From Burkholderia sp. Bp8963 (GTDB taxonomy: Bacteria; Pseudomonadota; Gammaproteobacteria; Burkholderiales; Burkholderiaceae), in NCBI RefSeq assembly GCF_003854275.1, contig NZ_QTQP01000016.1, positions 80,643-144,642 of the forward strand: DNA of 64,000 nt, written 5' to 3'. Both the position numbers and the translations under genes were made by a program. Shown here one piece after another: positions 18,225 through 27,640 of the stretch. The first letter of the stretch is position 1. Each line of letters starts with the position of its first letter. Below the pieces are notes generated by a model, which saw nothing but the letters and a program-made list of their open reading frames with translations, had not been told where the DNA came from and did not search any database.

Positions 18225-19619
18225 ATGATTTCCCAATCCATCTTCAAGGCATATGACATTCGCGGCGTGGTCGGCAAGACGCTCGACACCGACACGGCAC
18301 GCGCGATCGGCCGTGCGTTCGGCAGCGAAGTGCGCGCGCAGGGCGGCGATGCGGTCGTCGTCGCGCGCGACGGCCGCCTGTCCGGGCCCGAGCTCGTCGG
18401 CGCGCTCGCCGACGGCCTGCGTGCGGCGGGCGTCGATGTCGTCGACGTCGGCATGGTGCCGACCCCGGTCGGCTATTTCGCGGCCAGCGTGCCGCTCGCG
18501 CTGAAGGGCGGCGAGCGCCGTGTCGATTCGTGCATCGTCGTCACGGGCAGCCACAATCCGCCGGACTACAACGGCTTCAAGATGGTGCTGCGCGGCGCGG
18601 CGATCTACGGCGAGCAGATCCAGGCGCTGTACAGCCGCATCGTCGACGCGCGCTTCGAATCGGGCAGCGGCGAATACGAGCAGTTCGACGTGGCGGACCA
18701 GTACATTGCCCGCATCACCGGCGACATCAAGCTCGCACGGCCGCTGAAGATCGTCGCCGACGCCGGCAACGGCGTGGCCGGGCCGCTCGCGACGCGCCTG
18801 TTCAAGGCGCTCGGCTGCGAGCTCGTCGAGCTGTTCACCGATATCGACGGCAATTTCCCGAACCACCACCCCGATCCCGCGCACCCGGAAAACCTGCAGG
18901 ACGTGATCCGTGCACTGAAGGAAACCGACGCCGAGATCGGCTTCGCGTTCGACGGCGACGGCGACCGCCTGGGCGTCGTCACGAAGGACGGCCAGATCAT
19001 CTATCCGGATCGTCAACTGATGCTGTTCGCCGAGGAAGTGCTGTCGCGCAACCCGGGCGCGCAGATCATCTACGACGTGAAGTGCACGCGCCATCTCGCG
19101 CAGTGGGTGCGCGAGAAGGGCGGCGAGCCGCTGATGTGGAAGACGGGCCATTCGCTCGTGAAGGCGAAGCTGCGCGAGACGGGTGCGCCGCTCGCGGGCG
19201 AGATGAGCGGCCACGTGTTCTTCAAGGACCGCTGGTACGGCTTCGACGACGGCCTCTACACGGGCGCGCGCCTGCTCGAGATCCTCGCGAAGACGGCCGA
19301 CCCGAGCGCGCTGCTGAACGCGCTGCCGGACGCGATGAGCACGCCGGAGCTGCAGCTCAAGCTCGAGGAAGGCGAGAACTTCCGCCTGATCGCGCAGTTG
19401 CAGAAGGAAGCGAAGTTCGACGGCGCCGACGAAGTCGTGACGATCGACGGCCTGCGCGTCGAATACCCGGACGGCTTCGGCCTCGCGCGTTCGTCGAACA
19501 CGACGCCCGTCGTCGTGCTGCGCTTCGAGGCCGAGACGCAGGAAGGCCTGAAGCGCATCCAGGAAGACTTCCGCCGCGTGCTGACGGCGGCGAAGCCTGA
19601 CGTGACGCTGCCGTTCTGA
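18225..19619 (+). CDS. manB: phosphomannomutase/phosphoglucomutase
   Basis: A 464-residue alpha-D-phosphohexomutase of the AlgC/ManB type, the length typical of this family. The phosphoserine loop is TGSHNPPDYNGFK, the metal loop DGDGDRLG, and the sugar-binding GEMSGHVFF and phosphate-binding SSNTTP segments are intact. It interconverts mannose-6-P/mannose-1-P (and glucose) and feeds GDP-mannose or UDP-glucose for surface glycans. The start at 18225 (MISQSIFKAYDIRG) is the usual one for this family; an in-frame ATG at 18201 adds eight residues and has no better ribosome site. Confidence 0.93.
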   Translation: MISQSIFKAYDIRGVVGKTLDTDTARAIGRAFGSEVRAQGGDAVVVARDGRLSGPELVGALADGLRAAGVDVVDVGMVPTPVGYFAASVPLALKGGERRVDSCIVVTGSHNPPDYNGFKMVLRGAAIYGEQIQALYSRIVDARFESGSGEYEQFDVADQYIARITGDIKLARPLKIVADAGNGVAGPLATRLFKALGCELVELFTDIDGNFPNHHPDPAHPENLQDVIRALKETDAEIGFAFDGDGDRLGVVTKDGQIIYPDRQLMLFAEEVLSRNPGAQIIYDVKCTRHLAQWVREKGGEPLMWKTGHSLVKAKLRETGAPLAGEMSGHVFFKDRWYGFDDGLYTGARLLEILAKTADPSALLNALPDAMSTPELQLKLEEGENFRLIAQLQKEAKFDGADEVVTIDGLRVEYPDGFGLARSSNTTPVVVLRFEAETQEGLKRIQEDFRRVLTAAKPDVTLPF

Positions 19620-19675
19620 ACGCGGGCGGCGGCGTGGCCGCCGCTGGCGCGATAAAATCGCGTCTTTATGTCTGT

Positions 19676-19700
19676 CGCCGGCCGCCAGCCGGCGTTTTTT
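19676..19700 (+). terminator. Rho-independent terminator abutting the waaC start
   Basis: Seven-bp G+C stem (CGCCGGC / GCCGGCG) with a 5-base loop, followed by six T. It ends manB transcription. The T-run stops only four bases before the waaC GTG, so the terminator occupies the place where the waaC ribosome site should be. Confidence 0.85.
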
Positions 19701-19704
19701 CAGC

Positions 19705-20700
19705 GTGCAAAAGATCCTGATCGTGCGCGTGTCGTCGCTGGGCGACGTCGTGCACAACATGCCGGTGATCGCCGACATCCGGCGGCGCCATCCCGATGCG
19801 CAGATCGACTGGCTCGTCGAGGAAGGCTTCGTCGACCTCGTGCGGCTCGTCGACGGCGTGCGCAACGTGCTGCCGTTCTCGCTGCGCCGCTGGCGCAAGC
19901 AGCCGTTCTCCGGCGCGACCTGGCGCGAGATCCGCGCGTTCCGCAAGCGGCTCGCGGCCGAGCGCTACGACCTCGTGATCGATTGCCAGGGGCTCATCAA
20001 GACCGCATGGGTCGCAAGCTGGGCACGCGGGCCGCTCGTCGGCCTCGGCAACCGCACCGACGGCGCCGGCTACGAATGGCCCGTGCGCTTCTTCTACCGC
20101 AAGCGCGTGCCGATCGAGCCGCGCACGCATGTGATCGAGCGGTCGCGGCAGCTCGTCGCGGCCGCGCTCGGCGATCCGGCACCAACGCCGGCCGATCCGG
20201 TCGACTTCGGTCTCGACACGGCTGCGGCATCGCGCGCGGTCGCCGCGCTCGGGCTGAACCTGCCGGTGCCGTACGTCGTGTTCGTCCATGCGACGTCGCG
20301 CGCCGACAAGCAATGGCCGGATGCCGCGTGGATCGAGCTCGGCCAGTCGCTGGTGCGGCGCGGCGCATCGCTCGTGCTGCCGTGGGGCAACGACGCGGAG
20401 CGCGCGACGAGCGAGCGGCTCGCGAAGGAGTTCGGCGCGGCGGCGATCGTGCCGCCGAAGCTGTCGCTGCCGGCGGTCGTCGGCCTGATCGACGGCGCGG
20501 CGGCGACAATCGGGGTTGATACAGGTCTGGTTCATATCGCGGCCGCGCTGAAGCGTCCGACGGTCGAACTGTACAATTTCGCAACGGCCTGGCGCACGGG
20601 CGGCTACTGGTCGCCGAACGTCGTCAACCTCGGCACGGCGGGGCAGCCCCCGTCGATCGCGCAAGTGAAGTCGGCGCTCGCGGGCTTCGGCCTCCTGTAA
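19705..20700 (+). CDS. waaC: lipopolysaccharide heptosyltransferase I
   Basis: A 331-residue GT9 enzyme that adds the first L-glycero-D-manno-heptose to Kdo of lipid A-Kdo. It shows ILIVRVSSLGDVVHNMP at the N-terminus, FVHATSRADKQWP for ADP-heptose binding, and the GVDTGLVHIAAAL signature. The GTG start is the only reasonable one for the family N-terminus, yet the preceding bases form a terminator hairpin with no Shine-Dalgarno sequence. It is the first of waaC-kdoO-waaA, three co-directional inner-core genes. Confidence 0.93.
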   Translation: MQKILIVRVSSLGDVVHNMPVIADIRRRHPDAQIDWLVEEGFVDLVRLVDGVRNVLPFSLRRWRKQPFSGATWREIRAFRKRLAAERYDLVIDCQGLIKTAWVASWARGPLVGLGNRTDGAGYEWPVRFFYRKRVPIEPRTHVIERSRQLVAAALGDPAPTPADPVDFGLDTAAASRAVAALGLNLPVPYVVFVHATSRADKQWPDAAWIELGQSLVRRGASLVLPWGNDAERATSERLAKEFGAAAIVPPKLSLPAVVGLIDGAAATIGVDTGLVHIAAALKRPTVELYNFATAWRTGGYWSPNVVNLGTAGQPPSIAQVKSALAGFGLL

Positions 20701-20721
20701 CGCACGCATTCCCAAGCGATC

Positions 20722-21606
20722 ATGAGCGAATCCCAGATCATCGAAGTCTCGTCCGCCGACTGGCGCGGCCACAACCTGTCGGTGCCGCGCGAGCAGCTGC
20801 TCGCGGCGGTCGAGGAGGGCAAGGTGCTGTATTTCCCGCACCTGCGCTTCGCGATCGAGGGCGGCGAGGAAGCGTTGCTCGATCCGGCGCTCGCCGATCC
20901 GAAACGCAAGAACATCAGCCTGGCGCCGAACGGCGGCGCGCTCGCCGGCGTGCTCGGCGACAGCGTCACGCAATCGGCGGTGCGCGCGCTCGTCGCGCGC
21001 TTCCAGCAGCAGGCCGGCGAGCTCGTCGACGGCCTCTTTCCCGAATACCGCGGCAAGCTGCGCGTCGCGCCGACGAGCCTGCGGCTGATGCAGGTCGAAA
21101 CGCGCCAGACGTCGTGGCGCAAGGACGACAGCCGGCTGCACGTCGACGCGTTCCCGTCGCGGCCCAACTACGGCGAGCGCATCCTGCGCGTGTTCACGAA
21201 CGTGAATCCGGCCGGCGTGCCGCGCGTGTGGCGCGTCGGCGAACCGTTCGAAACCGTCGCGAAGCGCTTCCTGCCGCACATCCGGCCGCAGTTGCCGGGC
21301 TCCGCATGGCTGCTCGACCTGCTGCACGTGACGAAGACGCCGCGCAGCGCGTACGACCACCTGATGCTGAACCTGCACGACAGCATGAAGGCGGATCTCG
21401 ACTACCAGAAGACCTGTGCGCAGCAGACGATGCCGTTTCCGCCCGGCAGCGTCTGGATCTGCTTCTCCGACCAGACGTCGCACGCGGTGATGTCCGGCCA
21501 GTTCATGCTCGAGCAGACCTTCTTCCTGCCGGTCGATGCGATGGTCCGGCGCGAATGCGCGCCGCTCGGCATTCTCGAACGCCTGAAGGGCAGGGCGCTG
21601 GTTTGA
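20722..21606 (+). CDS. kdoO: Kdo 3-hydroxylase (Fe(II)/2-oxoglutarate dioxygenase)
   Basis: A 294-residue protein matching KdoO, the dioxygenase described from Burkholderia ambifaria and Yersinia pestis that hydroxylates the outer Kdo to Ko. Candidate iron ligands are His and Asp in LHVDAFPSRP and a distal His in TSHAVMSGQ; an Arg shortly after could bind 2-oxoglutarate. It lies between waaC and waaA (21 and 37 base gaps), the place expected for a Kdo-modifying enzyme. Ko gives the acid-stable inner core found in Burkholderia LPS. Confidence 0.87.
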   Translation: MSESQIIEVSSADWRGHNLSVPREQLLAAVEEGKVLYFPHLRFAIEGGEEALLDPALADPKRKNISLAPNGGALAGVLGDSVTQSAVRALVARFQQQAGELVDGLFPEYRGKLRVAPTSLRLMQVETRQTSWRKDDSRLHVDAFPSRPNYGERILRVFTNVNPAGVPRVWRVGEPFETVAKRFLPHIRPQLPGSAWLLDLLHVTKTPRSAYDHLMLNLHDSMKADLDYQKTCAQQTMPFPPGSVWICFSDQTSHAVMSGQFMLEQTFFLPVDAMVRRECAPLGILERLKGRALV

Positions 21607-21643
21607 GCGCGCGCCGCAATCGACAACACGGGGTGACCGCTTC

Positions 21644-22981
21644 ATGCTGAGGGCGATCTATCGCGCACTGTGGTGGCTGATCGCGCCGATCGCCGTCGTG
21701 CGTCTCTTCGTGCGCTCGCGCAAGGAGCGCGGGTACCGCGAGCACGTCGGCGAGCGCTTCGGCTACGGGCCCGGTCGCGCGAGCGACGACCGCGCGCCGC
21801 TGATCTGGGTACATGCGGTGTCGGTCGGCGAGACGCGCGCCGCGCAGCCGCTGATCGACGCGCTGATGAAGGCGCGCCCGGACGCGCGCATCCTGCTCAC
21901 GCACATGACGCCGAGCGGCCGCGCGACCGGCGAGCAGATCTTCGGCGATCGCGTGCTGCGCAGCTACCTGCCTTACGACATGCCCGGCGCGGTGCGGCGC
22001 TTCCTGCGCGCATGGCAGCCGACGCTCGGCCTCGTGATGGAAACGGAAGTGTGGCCGACGCTGATCGACGAGTGCCGCCGCGCGGACGTGCCGCTCGTGC
22101 TGACCAACGCGCGGATGTCGGCGCGTTCGTTCCGGCGCGCGGCGAAGTTCGGCGCGGCCGCGCGCGACGTGTTCGGCGGATTCTCGCGCGTGCTCGCGCA
22201 GAGCCCGGCCGATGCGGAGCGCCTGACGTCGCTCGGCGCGCGCAACGTGGCGGTGCTCGGCAACCTGAAGTTCGACATGACGACACCGCCGGAACTCGCG
22301 GCGCGCGGCCATGCGTGGCGCGACGCGATCGGCGCGCGGCCCGTGTGGGTCGCCGCCAGCACGCGCGAGAACGAGGAAGCGCTGGTGCTGCAGGCGTTCG
22401 CGGCCGTGACGACGCCCGGTGCGCTGCTGATCCTCGTGCCGCGTCATCCGCAGCGCTTCGCCGAGGTCGAGGCGCTGGTCGAGCGCAACGGCTTCAAGTG
22501 CGTGCGGCGTTCCGCGTGGGCGGCCGATGCCGCCGCGCTCGCGGCGGGCCGTCCTGCCGCGCCGCCGCTGCCGTCCGACGTGACGGTGCTGCTCGGCGAT
22601 TCGATGGGCGAGCTGGGCGCGTACTATGCGGCCGCGGACGTCGCGTTCATCGGCGGCAGCCTGCTGCCGCTCGGCGGACAGAACCTGATCGAGGCGTGCG
22701 CGGTCGGCGTGCCCGTGCTGATCGGGCCGCACGTGTTCAACTTCACGCAGGCGACTGCCGACGCGGTCGCGGCCGGCGCCGCGCTGCAGGTCGAGGATCC
22801 GCTGGATCTCGCGCACGTGCTCGACGCGCTGCTCGCCGACAACGCGCGGCGCATCGCGATGGGCGCGGCCGGCGCGGCGTTCGCGGCACGCCATCGCGGC
22901 GCGACGGCGCGTACGGTCGACGTGCTCGCCGCGCTGCTGCCGCCCGTCACGAACGGCGAGCGGGTCGAGCAGGACGAGTAG
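21644..22981 (+). CDS. waaA: Kdo transferase
   Basis: A 445-residue GT30 enzyme with an N-terminal membrane anchor (LWWLIAPIAVVRLF) followed by the basic RKERGYREHVGERFG segment that is highly conserved in WaaA. IWVHAVSVGE, the acceptor-side VMETEVWP, NARMS and the donor-side GGSLLPLGGQN motif are all present. It transfers Kdo from CMP-Kdo to lipid IVA. Its stop is only two bases from the convergent ureG stop, with no terminator between them. Confidence 0.95.
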   Translation: MLRAIYRALWWLIAPIAVVRLFVRSRKERGYREHVGERFGYGPGRASDDRAPLIWVHAVSVGETRAAQPLIDALMKARPDARILLTHMTPSGRATGEQIFGDRVLRSYLPYDMPGAVRRFLRAWQPTLGLVMETEVWPTLIDECRRADVPLVLTNARMSARSFRRAAKFGAAARDVFGGFSRVLAQSPADAERLTSLGARNVAVLGNLKFDMTTPPELAARGHAWRDAIGARPVWVAASTRENEEALVLQAFAAVTTPGALLILVPRHPQRFAEVEALVERNGFKCVRRSAWAADAAALAAGRPAAPPLPSDVTVLLGDSMGELGAYYAAADVAFIGGSLLPLGGQNLIEACAVGVPVLIGPHVFNFTQATADAVAAGAALQVEDPLDLAHVLDALLADNARRIAMGAAGAAFAARHRGATARTVDVLAALLPPVTNGERVEQDE

Positions 22982-22983
22982 GC

Positions 22984-23631
22984 TCAGACAGTCAGCAGTC
23001 CCTTTTTCTCGATGAACGCGACGACATCCGCGACGCCGTCGAGCGTCTTCAGGTTCGTCATCACGTACGGCCGCTCGCCGCGCATCTTCTTCGTATCCGA
23101 CGCCATCACGTCGAGGTTCGCGCCCACCAGCGGCGCGAGGTCGGTCTTGTTGATCACGAGCAGGTCCGACTTCGTGATGCCGGGGCCGCCCTTGCGCGGA
23201 ATCTTCTCGCCGCCCGCCACGTCGATCACGTAGATCGTCAGGTCCGACAGCTCGGGGCTGAACGTCGCCGCGAGGTTGTCGCCGCCGGATTCGATGAACA
23301 CGATGTCCGCGTCCGGAAAGCGCGCGAGCATCCGGTCGACGGCCTCGAGGTTGATCGACGCGTCCTCGCGGATCGCGGTGTGCGGGCAGCCGCCCGTCTC
23401 GACGCCCATGATCCGCTCCTCGGGCAGCGCGCCCGCGACCGTCAGCAGGCGCTGGTCTTCCTTCGTGTAGATATCGTTGGTGATCGCGACGAGGTCGTAG
23501 CGGTCGCGCATCGCCTTGCACAGCATTTCGAGCAGCGTGGTCTTGCCGGAGCCGACCGGGCCGCCGATGCCGACGCGCAGCGGCGGCAGCTTCTTGGTGC
23601 GGCGGGCGGACGGGGAGTAGGGTGCGTTCAT
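22984..23631 (-). CDS. ureG: urease accessory GTPase UreG
   Basis: A 215-residue SIMIBI GTPase that drives nickel insertion into urease. It has the P-loop [11 protein letters not shown], the metal-binding CPH in [24 protein letters not shown], and the NKTD base-recognition motif. The ATG at 23631 gives the standard N-terminus. It is the last gene of ureDABCEFG, 17 bases after ureF. Confidence 0.96.
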   Translation of the reverse strand: MNAPYSPSARRTKKLPPLRVGIGGPVGSGKTTLLEMLCKAMRDRYDLVAITNDIYTKEDQRLLTVAGALPEERIMGVETGGCPHTAIREDASINLEAVDRMLARFPDADIVFIESGGDNLAATFSPELSDLTIYVIDVAGGEKIPRKGGPGITKSDLLVINKTDLAPLVGANLDVMASDTKKMRGERPYVMTNLKTLDGVADVVAFIEKKGLLTV

Positions 23632-23648
23632 GGCGGGCAGCGTGTGGG

Positions 23649-24338
23649 TCAGGAGCGGAACAACCGCGAATATTGGGTTTCGTGCCGCGCGGACAGGATG
23701 CCGAGCTGAGGCGCAAACGTGTTGATCGCGTCGGGCGGTGTTGCGAGCGCGCGCTGCACGGCCGCGTCGATCGCGCCGCGCAGCGCGACGATGATGCGTT
23801 GGCCCGCGAGCTGGCCGAGCGGCACGGCCTTCAGCGCGGCGGCCGTCTGGTTTTCGATCCAGCCGAATGCGTAGGCGGCGAGCATCGCGTCCGCGCGAGC
23901 GTCGTGTGCGGCCGCTGCGAACGCGAACGCGGTCGGCAGCGCGATCGGCGAAATCGACGCCAGCGTTGAAAGCGTCATTCGGCGCGCGGCGTCGCCCCAT
24001 TCGAGCGACGTGCAGAGCTGCGCGAGCGACCAGCCCATCTGCTCGGTCTCGCGGCGCAGCTCGGCCGATTCGCGGCTCGCGACGAACCACGCGTTCTCGC
24101 GTGCGAGCGCGTCCGTGTCGTGCGCGTGCCAGCGCCCGAGCTGGTGTGCGAGAAACGGCAGCTCGCCGTGCGCGAGCACGTCGGTCAGGCCGCTCGCGAT
24201 CCAGTCGCGCGCGCTATCGGCATCGCGGATCAGGTTCGCGTCGAGTGCCGCTTCCAGGCCCTGCGAATAGCTGAACGCGCCGATCGGCAACGCGGGCGAC
24301 GCGAGGTGCAGCAGCGCGACGAGCTCAGCGGTGTTCAT
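23649..24338 (-). CDS. ureF: urease accessory protein UreF
   Basis: A 229-residue all-helical chaperone that links UreG to the urease-UreD complex. The conserved N-terminus [21 protein letters not shown] and the internal [11 protein letters not shown] segment are typical. The start at 24338 lies inside the 3' end of ureE (14-base overlap), which indicates translational coupling. An upstream in-frame start would run through the ureE repeat and is not credible. Confidence 0.94.
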   Translation of the reverse strand: MNTAELVALLHLASPALPIGAFSYSQGLEAALDANLIRDADSARDWIASGLTDVLAHGELPFLAHQLGRWHAHDTDALARENAWFVASRESAELRRETEQMGWSLAQLCTSLEWGDAARRMTLSTLASISPIALPTAFAFAAAAHDARADAMLAAYAFGWIENQTAAALKAVPLGQLAGQRIIVALRGAIDAAVQRALATPPDAINTFAPQLGILSARHETQYSRLFRS

Positions 24339-24990
24339 GACCGTGGCCATGGCCGTGCGTGCATCCGGGACCATGCTGATGATCGTGATCGTGATCGTGA
24401 TCGTGATCGTGATCGTGATCGTGATCGTGATCGTGCGAGTGCGAGTGCGAGTGCGAGTGCGAGTGCGAGTGTCCGTGGTGCTCGTCGAACACCTGCTGCG
24501 CGAGCGCGTAGTCCTCGGCGAACGTCGCGTCGTGACCATGCTTGTGCCCGCCGCCATACGCGCCGGCTTCCGGCTGGAATGGCGCGTCGACCTGCTCGAC
24601 CTGCGCGCCGAGCCGCCGCAGCATATCGGCGAGTACGGGATCGGCTTCGAGCTTCAGATAGCCGTCGCCGATCTCGACCGGCGTGTGGCGGTTGCCGAGG
24701 TGATAGGCGGCGCGCGTGAATGTCAGTGGGTCCGGCGCGCGCACGAGCAGCACGGTTTCGCGCGCGGCGGCGACGCGCACGAGCGCGCCGTCGTCGGCGA
24801 CGAGCATGTCGCCGTCCCGCAGCACGGTGCCGCGTGGCAGCACGAGCGCGACTTCTTCGCCGGTGTCGAGCGTGGCCGCGAGGCGGCTCTTGCAACGGGC
24901 GTCATACGCGAGCGTGAGCGTGGGCGCGCGCGCGACGAGCGACGCGGCGAGCTTCACGTTCGGGGCAATGCGTTTGTCGATGGTGCGCAT
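24325..24990 (-). CDS. ureE: urease nickel metallochaperone UreE with long His-rich tail
   Basis: A 221-residue UreE. The N-terminal peptide-binding domain and the central metal domain ([13 protein letters not shown]) are normal. The C-terminus after about residue 160 is a long run of HS and HD dipeptides ending in HGHGHEHR, far longer than a plain His tail, and is built from two DNA hexamer arrays. Such tails bind several nickel ions and act as a store. The gene lies between ureC and ureF. Confidence 0.93.
   Translation of the reverse strand: MRTIDKRIAPNVKLAASLVARAPTLTLAYDARCKSRLAATLDTGEEVALVLPRGTVLRDGDMLVADDGALVRVAAARETVLLVRAPDPLTFTRAAYHLGNRHTPVEIGDGYLKLEADPVLADMLRRLGAQVEQVDAPFQPEAGAYGGGHKHGHDATFAEDYALAQQVFDEHHGHSHSHSHSHSHSHDHDHDHDHDHDHDHDHDHQHGPGCTHGHGHGHEHR
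24381..24470. repeat. hexanucleotide repeats inside ureE (9 x GATCGT, 6 x GCGAGT)
   Basis: Nine perfect copies of GATCGT (24381-24434) are directly followed by six perfect copies of GCGAGT (24435-24470). Read on the minus strand they code the HD and HS dipeptides of the UreE tail. The 6-base unit keeps the frame whatever the copy number, so slippage would change tail length without inactivating the gene. Confidence 0.97.
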
Positions 24991-25015
24991 GAATCGGGAA
25001 CCGGGGAGCAGGAAA

Positions 25016-26722
25016 TCAGAACAGGAAATAGCGCTGCGCCATCGGCAGCACGGTGGCCGGCTCGCAGGTGAGCAGCTGGCCGTTGGCGATCACGTCGTAG
25101 GTTTCCGGGTCGACGCTGATCGCGGGCCGCCACGCGTTGTGGATCATGTCGGCCTTCGTCACGTTGCGGCAGTTGCGCACCGGCACGATGCGCTTCGCGA
25201 GCCCGTAGCGCTCGGCGATGCCCGCGTCGGCCGCCATCTGCGACACGAACGTCAGCGACGTGCGCGCGAGCGCGCCGCCACGCGTCGCGAACATCTCGCG
25301 ATAGTGGACGGGCTGCGGCGTCGGGATCGACGCGTTCGGGTCGCCCATCTGCGCGATCGCGATCATCCCGCCCTTCAGGATCATCGTCGGCTTGATGCCG
25401 AAGAACGCGGGCTCCCACAGCACGAGGTCCGCCCACTTGCCGGGCTCGATCGAGCCGACCTCGTGCGCGATGCCGTGCGTGAGCGCCGGGTTGATCGTGT
25501 ACTTTGCGACATAGCGCTTCGCGCGGAAGTTGTCGTGGCGGGTGTTGTCCCCGGGCAGCGCGCCGCGTTGCACCTTCATCTTGTGCGCGGTCTGCCAGGT
25601 GCGGATGATCACCTCGCCGACGCGGCCCATCGCCTGCGAATCGGACGACAGCATCGACAGCGCGCCGAGGTCGTGCAGGATATCCTCGGCCGCGATCGTC
25701 TCGCGGCGAATGCGCGATTCGGCGAATGCGAGATCCTCGGCGATCGACGGATCGAGGTGATGGCACACCATCAGCATGTCGAGATGCTCGTCGAGCGTGT
25801 TGATCGTGTACGGGCGCGTCGGGTTGGTTGACGACGGCAGCACGTTCGCCTCGCCGCACACCTTCAGGATGTCGGGCGCATGGCCGCCGCCCGCGCCCTC
25901 GGTGTGGTAGGTATGGATCGTGCGGCCCTTGAACGCGGCCACCGTCGATTCGACGAAGCCGGCTTCGTTCAGCGTGTCGGTGTGGATCGCGACCTGCGTG
26001 TCGGTGTCGTCGGCGACGGAAAGACAGTTGTCGATCGCGGCGGGTGTCGTGCCCCAGTCTTCGTGCAGCTTGAGGCCGATCGCGCCGGCCGCGATCTGCT
26101 CGACGAGCGGTTGCGGCAGGCTCGCGTTGCCCTTGCCGAGAAAGCCGAGGTTGATCGGCCAGCCGTCGGCGGCCTGCAGCATCCGCTCCATGTGCCACGG
26201 GCCCGGCGTGCAGGTCGTCGCGTTGGTGCCGGTGGCCGGCCCCGTGCCGCCGCCGAGCATCGTCGTGACGCCCGACGCGAGCGCCTCGTCGATCTGCTGC
26301 GGGCTGATGAAGTGGATGTGCGTGTCGATGCCGCCCGCGGTCACGATCAAGCCCTCGCCGGCGATCACTTCGGTCGCAGCGCCAATCGGGATCGTCACGC
26401 CTGGCTGGATGTCCGGATTGCCGGCCTTGCCGATCGCGGCGATGCGGCCGTGCTTGATCGCGATGTCGGCCTTCACGATGCCCCAGTGATCGAGGATCAC
26501 CGCATTCGTGATCACCGTGTCGGGCACGTCGGCGGCGACGCGCTGCGACTGGCCCATCCCGTCGCGGATCACCTTCCCGCCGCCGAATTTCACTTCCTCG
26601 CCGTAGATCGTAAAGTCGCGTTCGATCTCGATCAGCAGCTCGGTATCGGCGAGACGGATGCGGTCGCCCGTCGTCGGCCCGAACATCTCCGCATACGCGC
26701 GGCGGCTCAAGCGTAGTGTCAT
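25016..26722 (-). CDS. ureC: urease subunit alpha
   Basis: A 568-residue catalytic subunit hydrolysing urea to ammonia and carbamate. The nickel ligands are visible in DTHIHF, the lysine to be carbamylated in [12 protein letters not shown] (near residue 218), and the mobile-flap CHHL motif. It opens with [20 protein letters not shown], the standard N-terminus. It lies 40 bases after ureB and 25 bases before ureE. Confidence 0.98.
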   Translation of the reverse strand: MTLRLSRRAYAEMFGPTTGDRIRLADTELLIEIERDFTIYGEEVKFGGGKVIRDGMGQSQRVAADVPDTVITNAVILDHWGIVKADIAIKHGRIAAIGKAGNPDIQPGVTIPIGAATEVIAGEGLIVTAGGIDTHIHFISPQQIDEALASGVTTMLGGGTGPATGTNATTCTPGPWHMERMLQAADGWPINLGFLGKGNASLPQPLVEQIAAGAIGLKLHEDWGTTPAAIDNCLSVADDTDTQVAIHTDTLNEAGFVESTVAAFKGRTIHTYHTEGAGGGHAPDILKVCGEANVLPSSTNPTRPYTINTLDEHLDMLMVCHHLDPSIAEDLAFAESRIRRETIAAEDILHDLGALSMLSSDSQAMGRVGEVIIRTWQTAHKMKVQRGALPGDNTRHDNFRAKRYVAKYTINPALTHGIAHEVGSIEPGKWADLVLWEPAFFGIKPTMILKGGMIAIAQMGDPNASIPTPQPVHYREMFATRGGALARTSLTFVSQMAADAGIAERYGLAKRIVPVRNCRNVTKADMIHNAWRPAISVDPETYDVIANGQLLTCEPATVLPMAQRYFLF

Positions 26723-26762
26723 TTCGTGCAGTTCCTGAAGACCTGAAGAGCGGGGCCCGCGC

Positions 26763-27068
26763 TCAGAGCGGCCCCATCACCTTGCCCTGAAAACCATAGA
26801 CGGCGCGTTCGCCCGCGAGCGCGACGAGTTCGACGGTGCGCGTCTGGCCGGGCTCGAAGCGCACGGCCGTGCCGGCCGCGATGTTGAGCCGGAAGCCGCG
26901 CGCGGCTGCGCGGTCGAACGACAGCGCGTCGTTGACTTCGAAGAAGTGATAGTGCGAGCCGACCTGCACCGGGCGGTCGCCGGTGTTCGCGACGCTCAGC
27001 GTGAGCGTCGCGCGGCCCGCGTTCAGTTCGTGCTCGCCGTCGTCGGTGAGGATTTCGCCGGGGATCAT
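26763..27068 (-). CDS. ureB: urease subunit beta
   Basis: A 101-residue small structural subunit, starting MIPGEIL and containing [10 protein letters not shown] and the GFQGKVMG end, all standard for UreB. It is separate from ureA, as is typical of proteobacteria. The gap to ureA is 10 bases. Confidence 0.97.
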   Translation of the reverse strand: MIPGEILTDDGEHELNAGRATLTLSVANTGDRPVQVGSHYHFFEVNDALSFDRAAARGFRLNIAAGTAVRFEPGQTRTVELVALAGERAVYGFQGKVMGPL

Positions 27069-27078
27069 GCGCAGGGCC

Positions 27079-27381
27079 TCATGGAATCGGGTGATGGACG
27101 GTGACGAGCTTCGTGCCGTCGGGGAAGGTCGCCTCGACCTGGATGTCGGGAATCATCTCCGGCACGCCTTCCATCACGTCGTCGCGCGTGAGCAGCGTCG
27201 TGCCGTAGTGCATCACCTCGGCGACGGTCCTGCCGTCGCGCGCGGCTTCCATCAGCGCGGCGGTGATGAATGCGACCGCTTCCGGATAGTTGAGCTTGAG
27301 GCCGCGCGCACGGCGGCGCTCGGCCAGCAGCGCTGCCGTGAAGATCAGCAGCTTGTCTTTTTCGCGGGGAGTCAGTTTCAT
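27079..27381 (-). CDS. ureA: urease subunit gamma
   Basis: A 100-residue subunit starting [14 protein letters not shown], with LNYPEAVA and the [21 protein letters not shown] end (here [14 protein letters not shown]). It is the first structural urease gene and is preceded by a 259-base gap to ureD that contains a near-perfect sigma-54 promoter, so the structural genes can be transcribed apart from ureD. Confidence 0.97.
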   Translation of the reverse strand: MKLTPREKDKLLIFTAALLAERRRARGLKLNYPEAVAFITAALMEAARDGRTVAEVMHYGTTLLTRDDVMEGVPEMIPDIQVEATFPDGTKLVTVHHPIP

Positions 27382-27496
27382 GAAGGCGAGCGTTCAGGAA
27401 AACGTAATTTTTTCTCGGTGCACTGCAGCCGTGCCGAAGGGCAATTCATCGTAGCACCGCATCGTCTGACACGCAGTGTGTATCGAATATGTAAGC

Positions 27497-27512
27497 AGCA
27501 AACTGCGTGCCA
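27497..27512 (-). promoter_or_regulatory. sigma-54 promoter upstream of ureA
   Basis: On the minus strand TGGCACG, four bases, TTGCT: a full match to the sigma-54 consensus, with GG and GC exactly ten bases apart. Transcription would start near 27485 and give a leader of about 100 bases before ureA. The remainder of the ureD-ureA gap (27382-27640) has no gene. Confidence 0.75.
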
Positions 27513-27640
27513 TGCATGCGGAGCGGTGCCGGATGCGCGTTCGTGGTGCGCGCTGCATGGGCGGCGCGCCGCGCCCGGTGCAGCGCTGCGCCGAAATGGG
27601 GCGTTCCGGCTGCGTTGCGCAACGCGCAAGGCGGGCGGGA

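Noticed and set aside
24381..24470. Possible CRISPR array
   Set aside because: Units are 6 bp with no spacers and code the UreE tail; no cas genes are in the window.
24351..25071. Plus-strand ORF with a [13 protein letters not shown] run
   Set aside because: It is the reverse reading of the UreE His-tail hexamer repeats.
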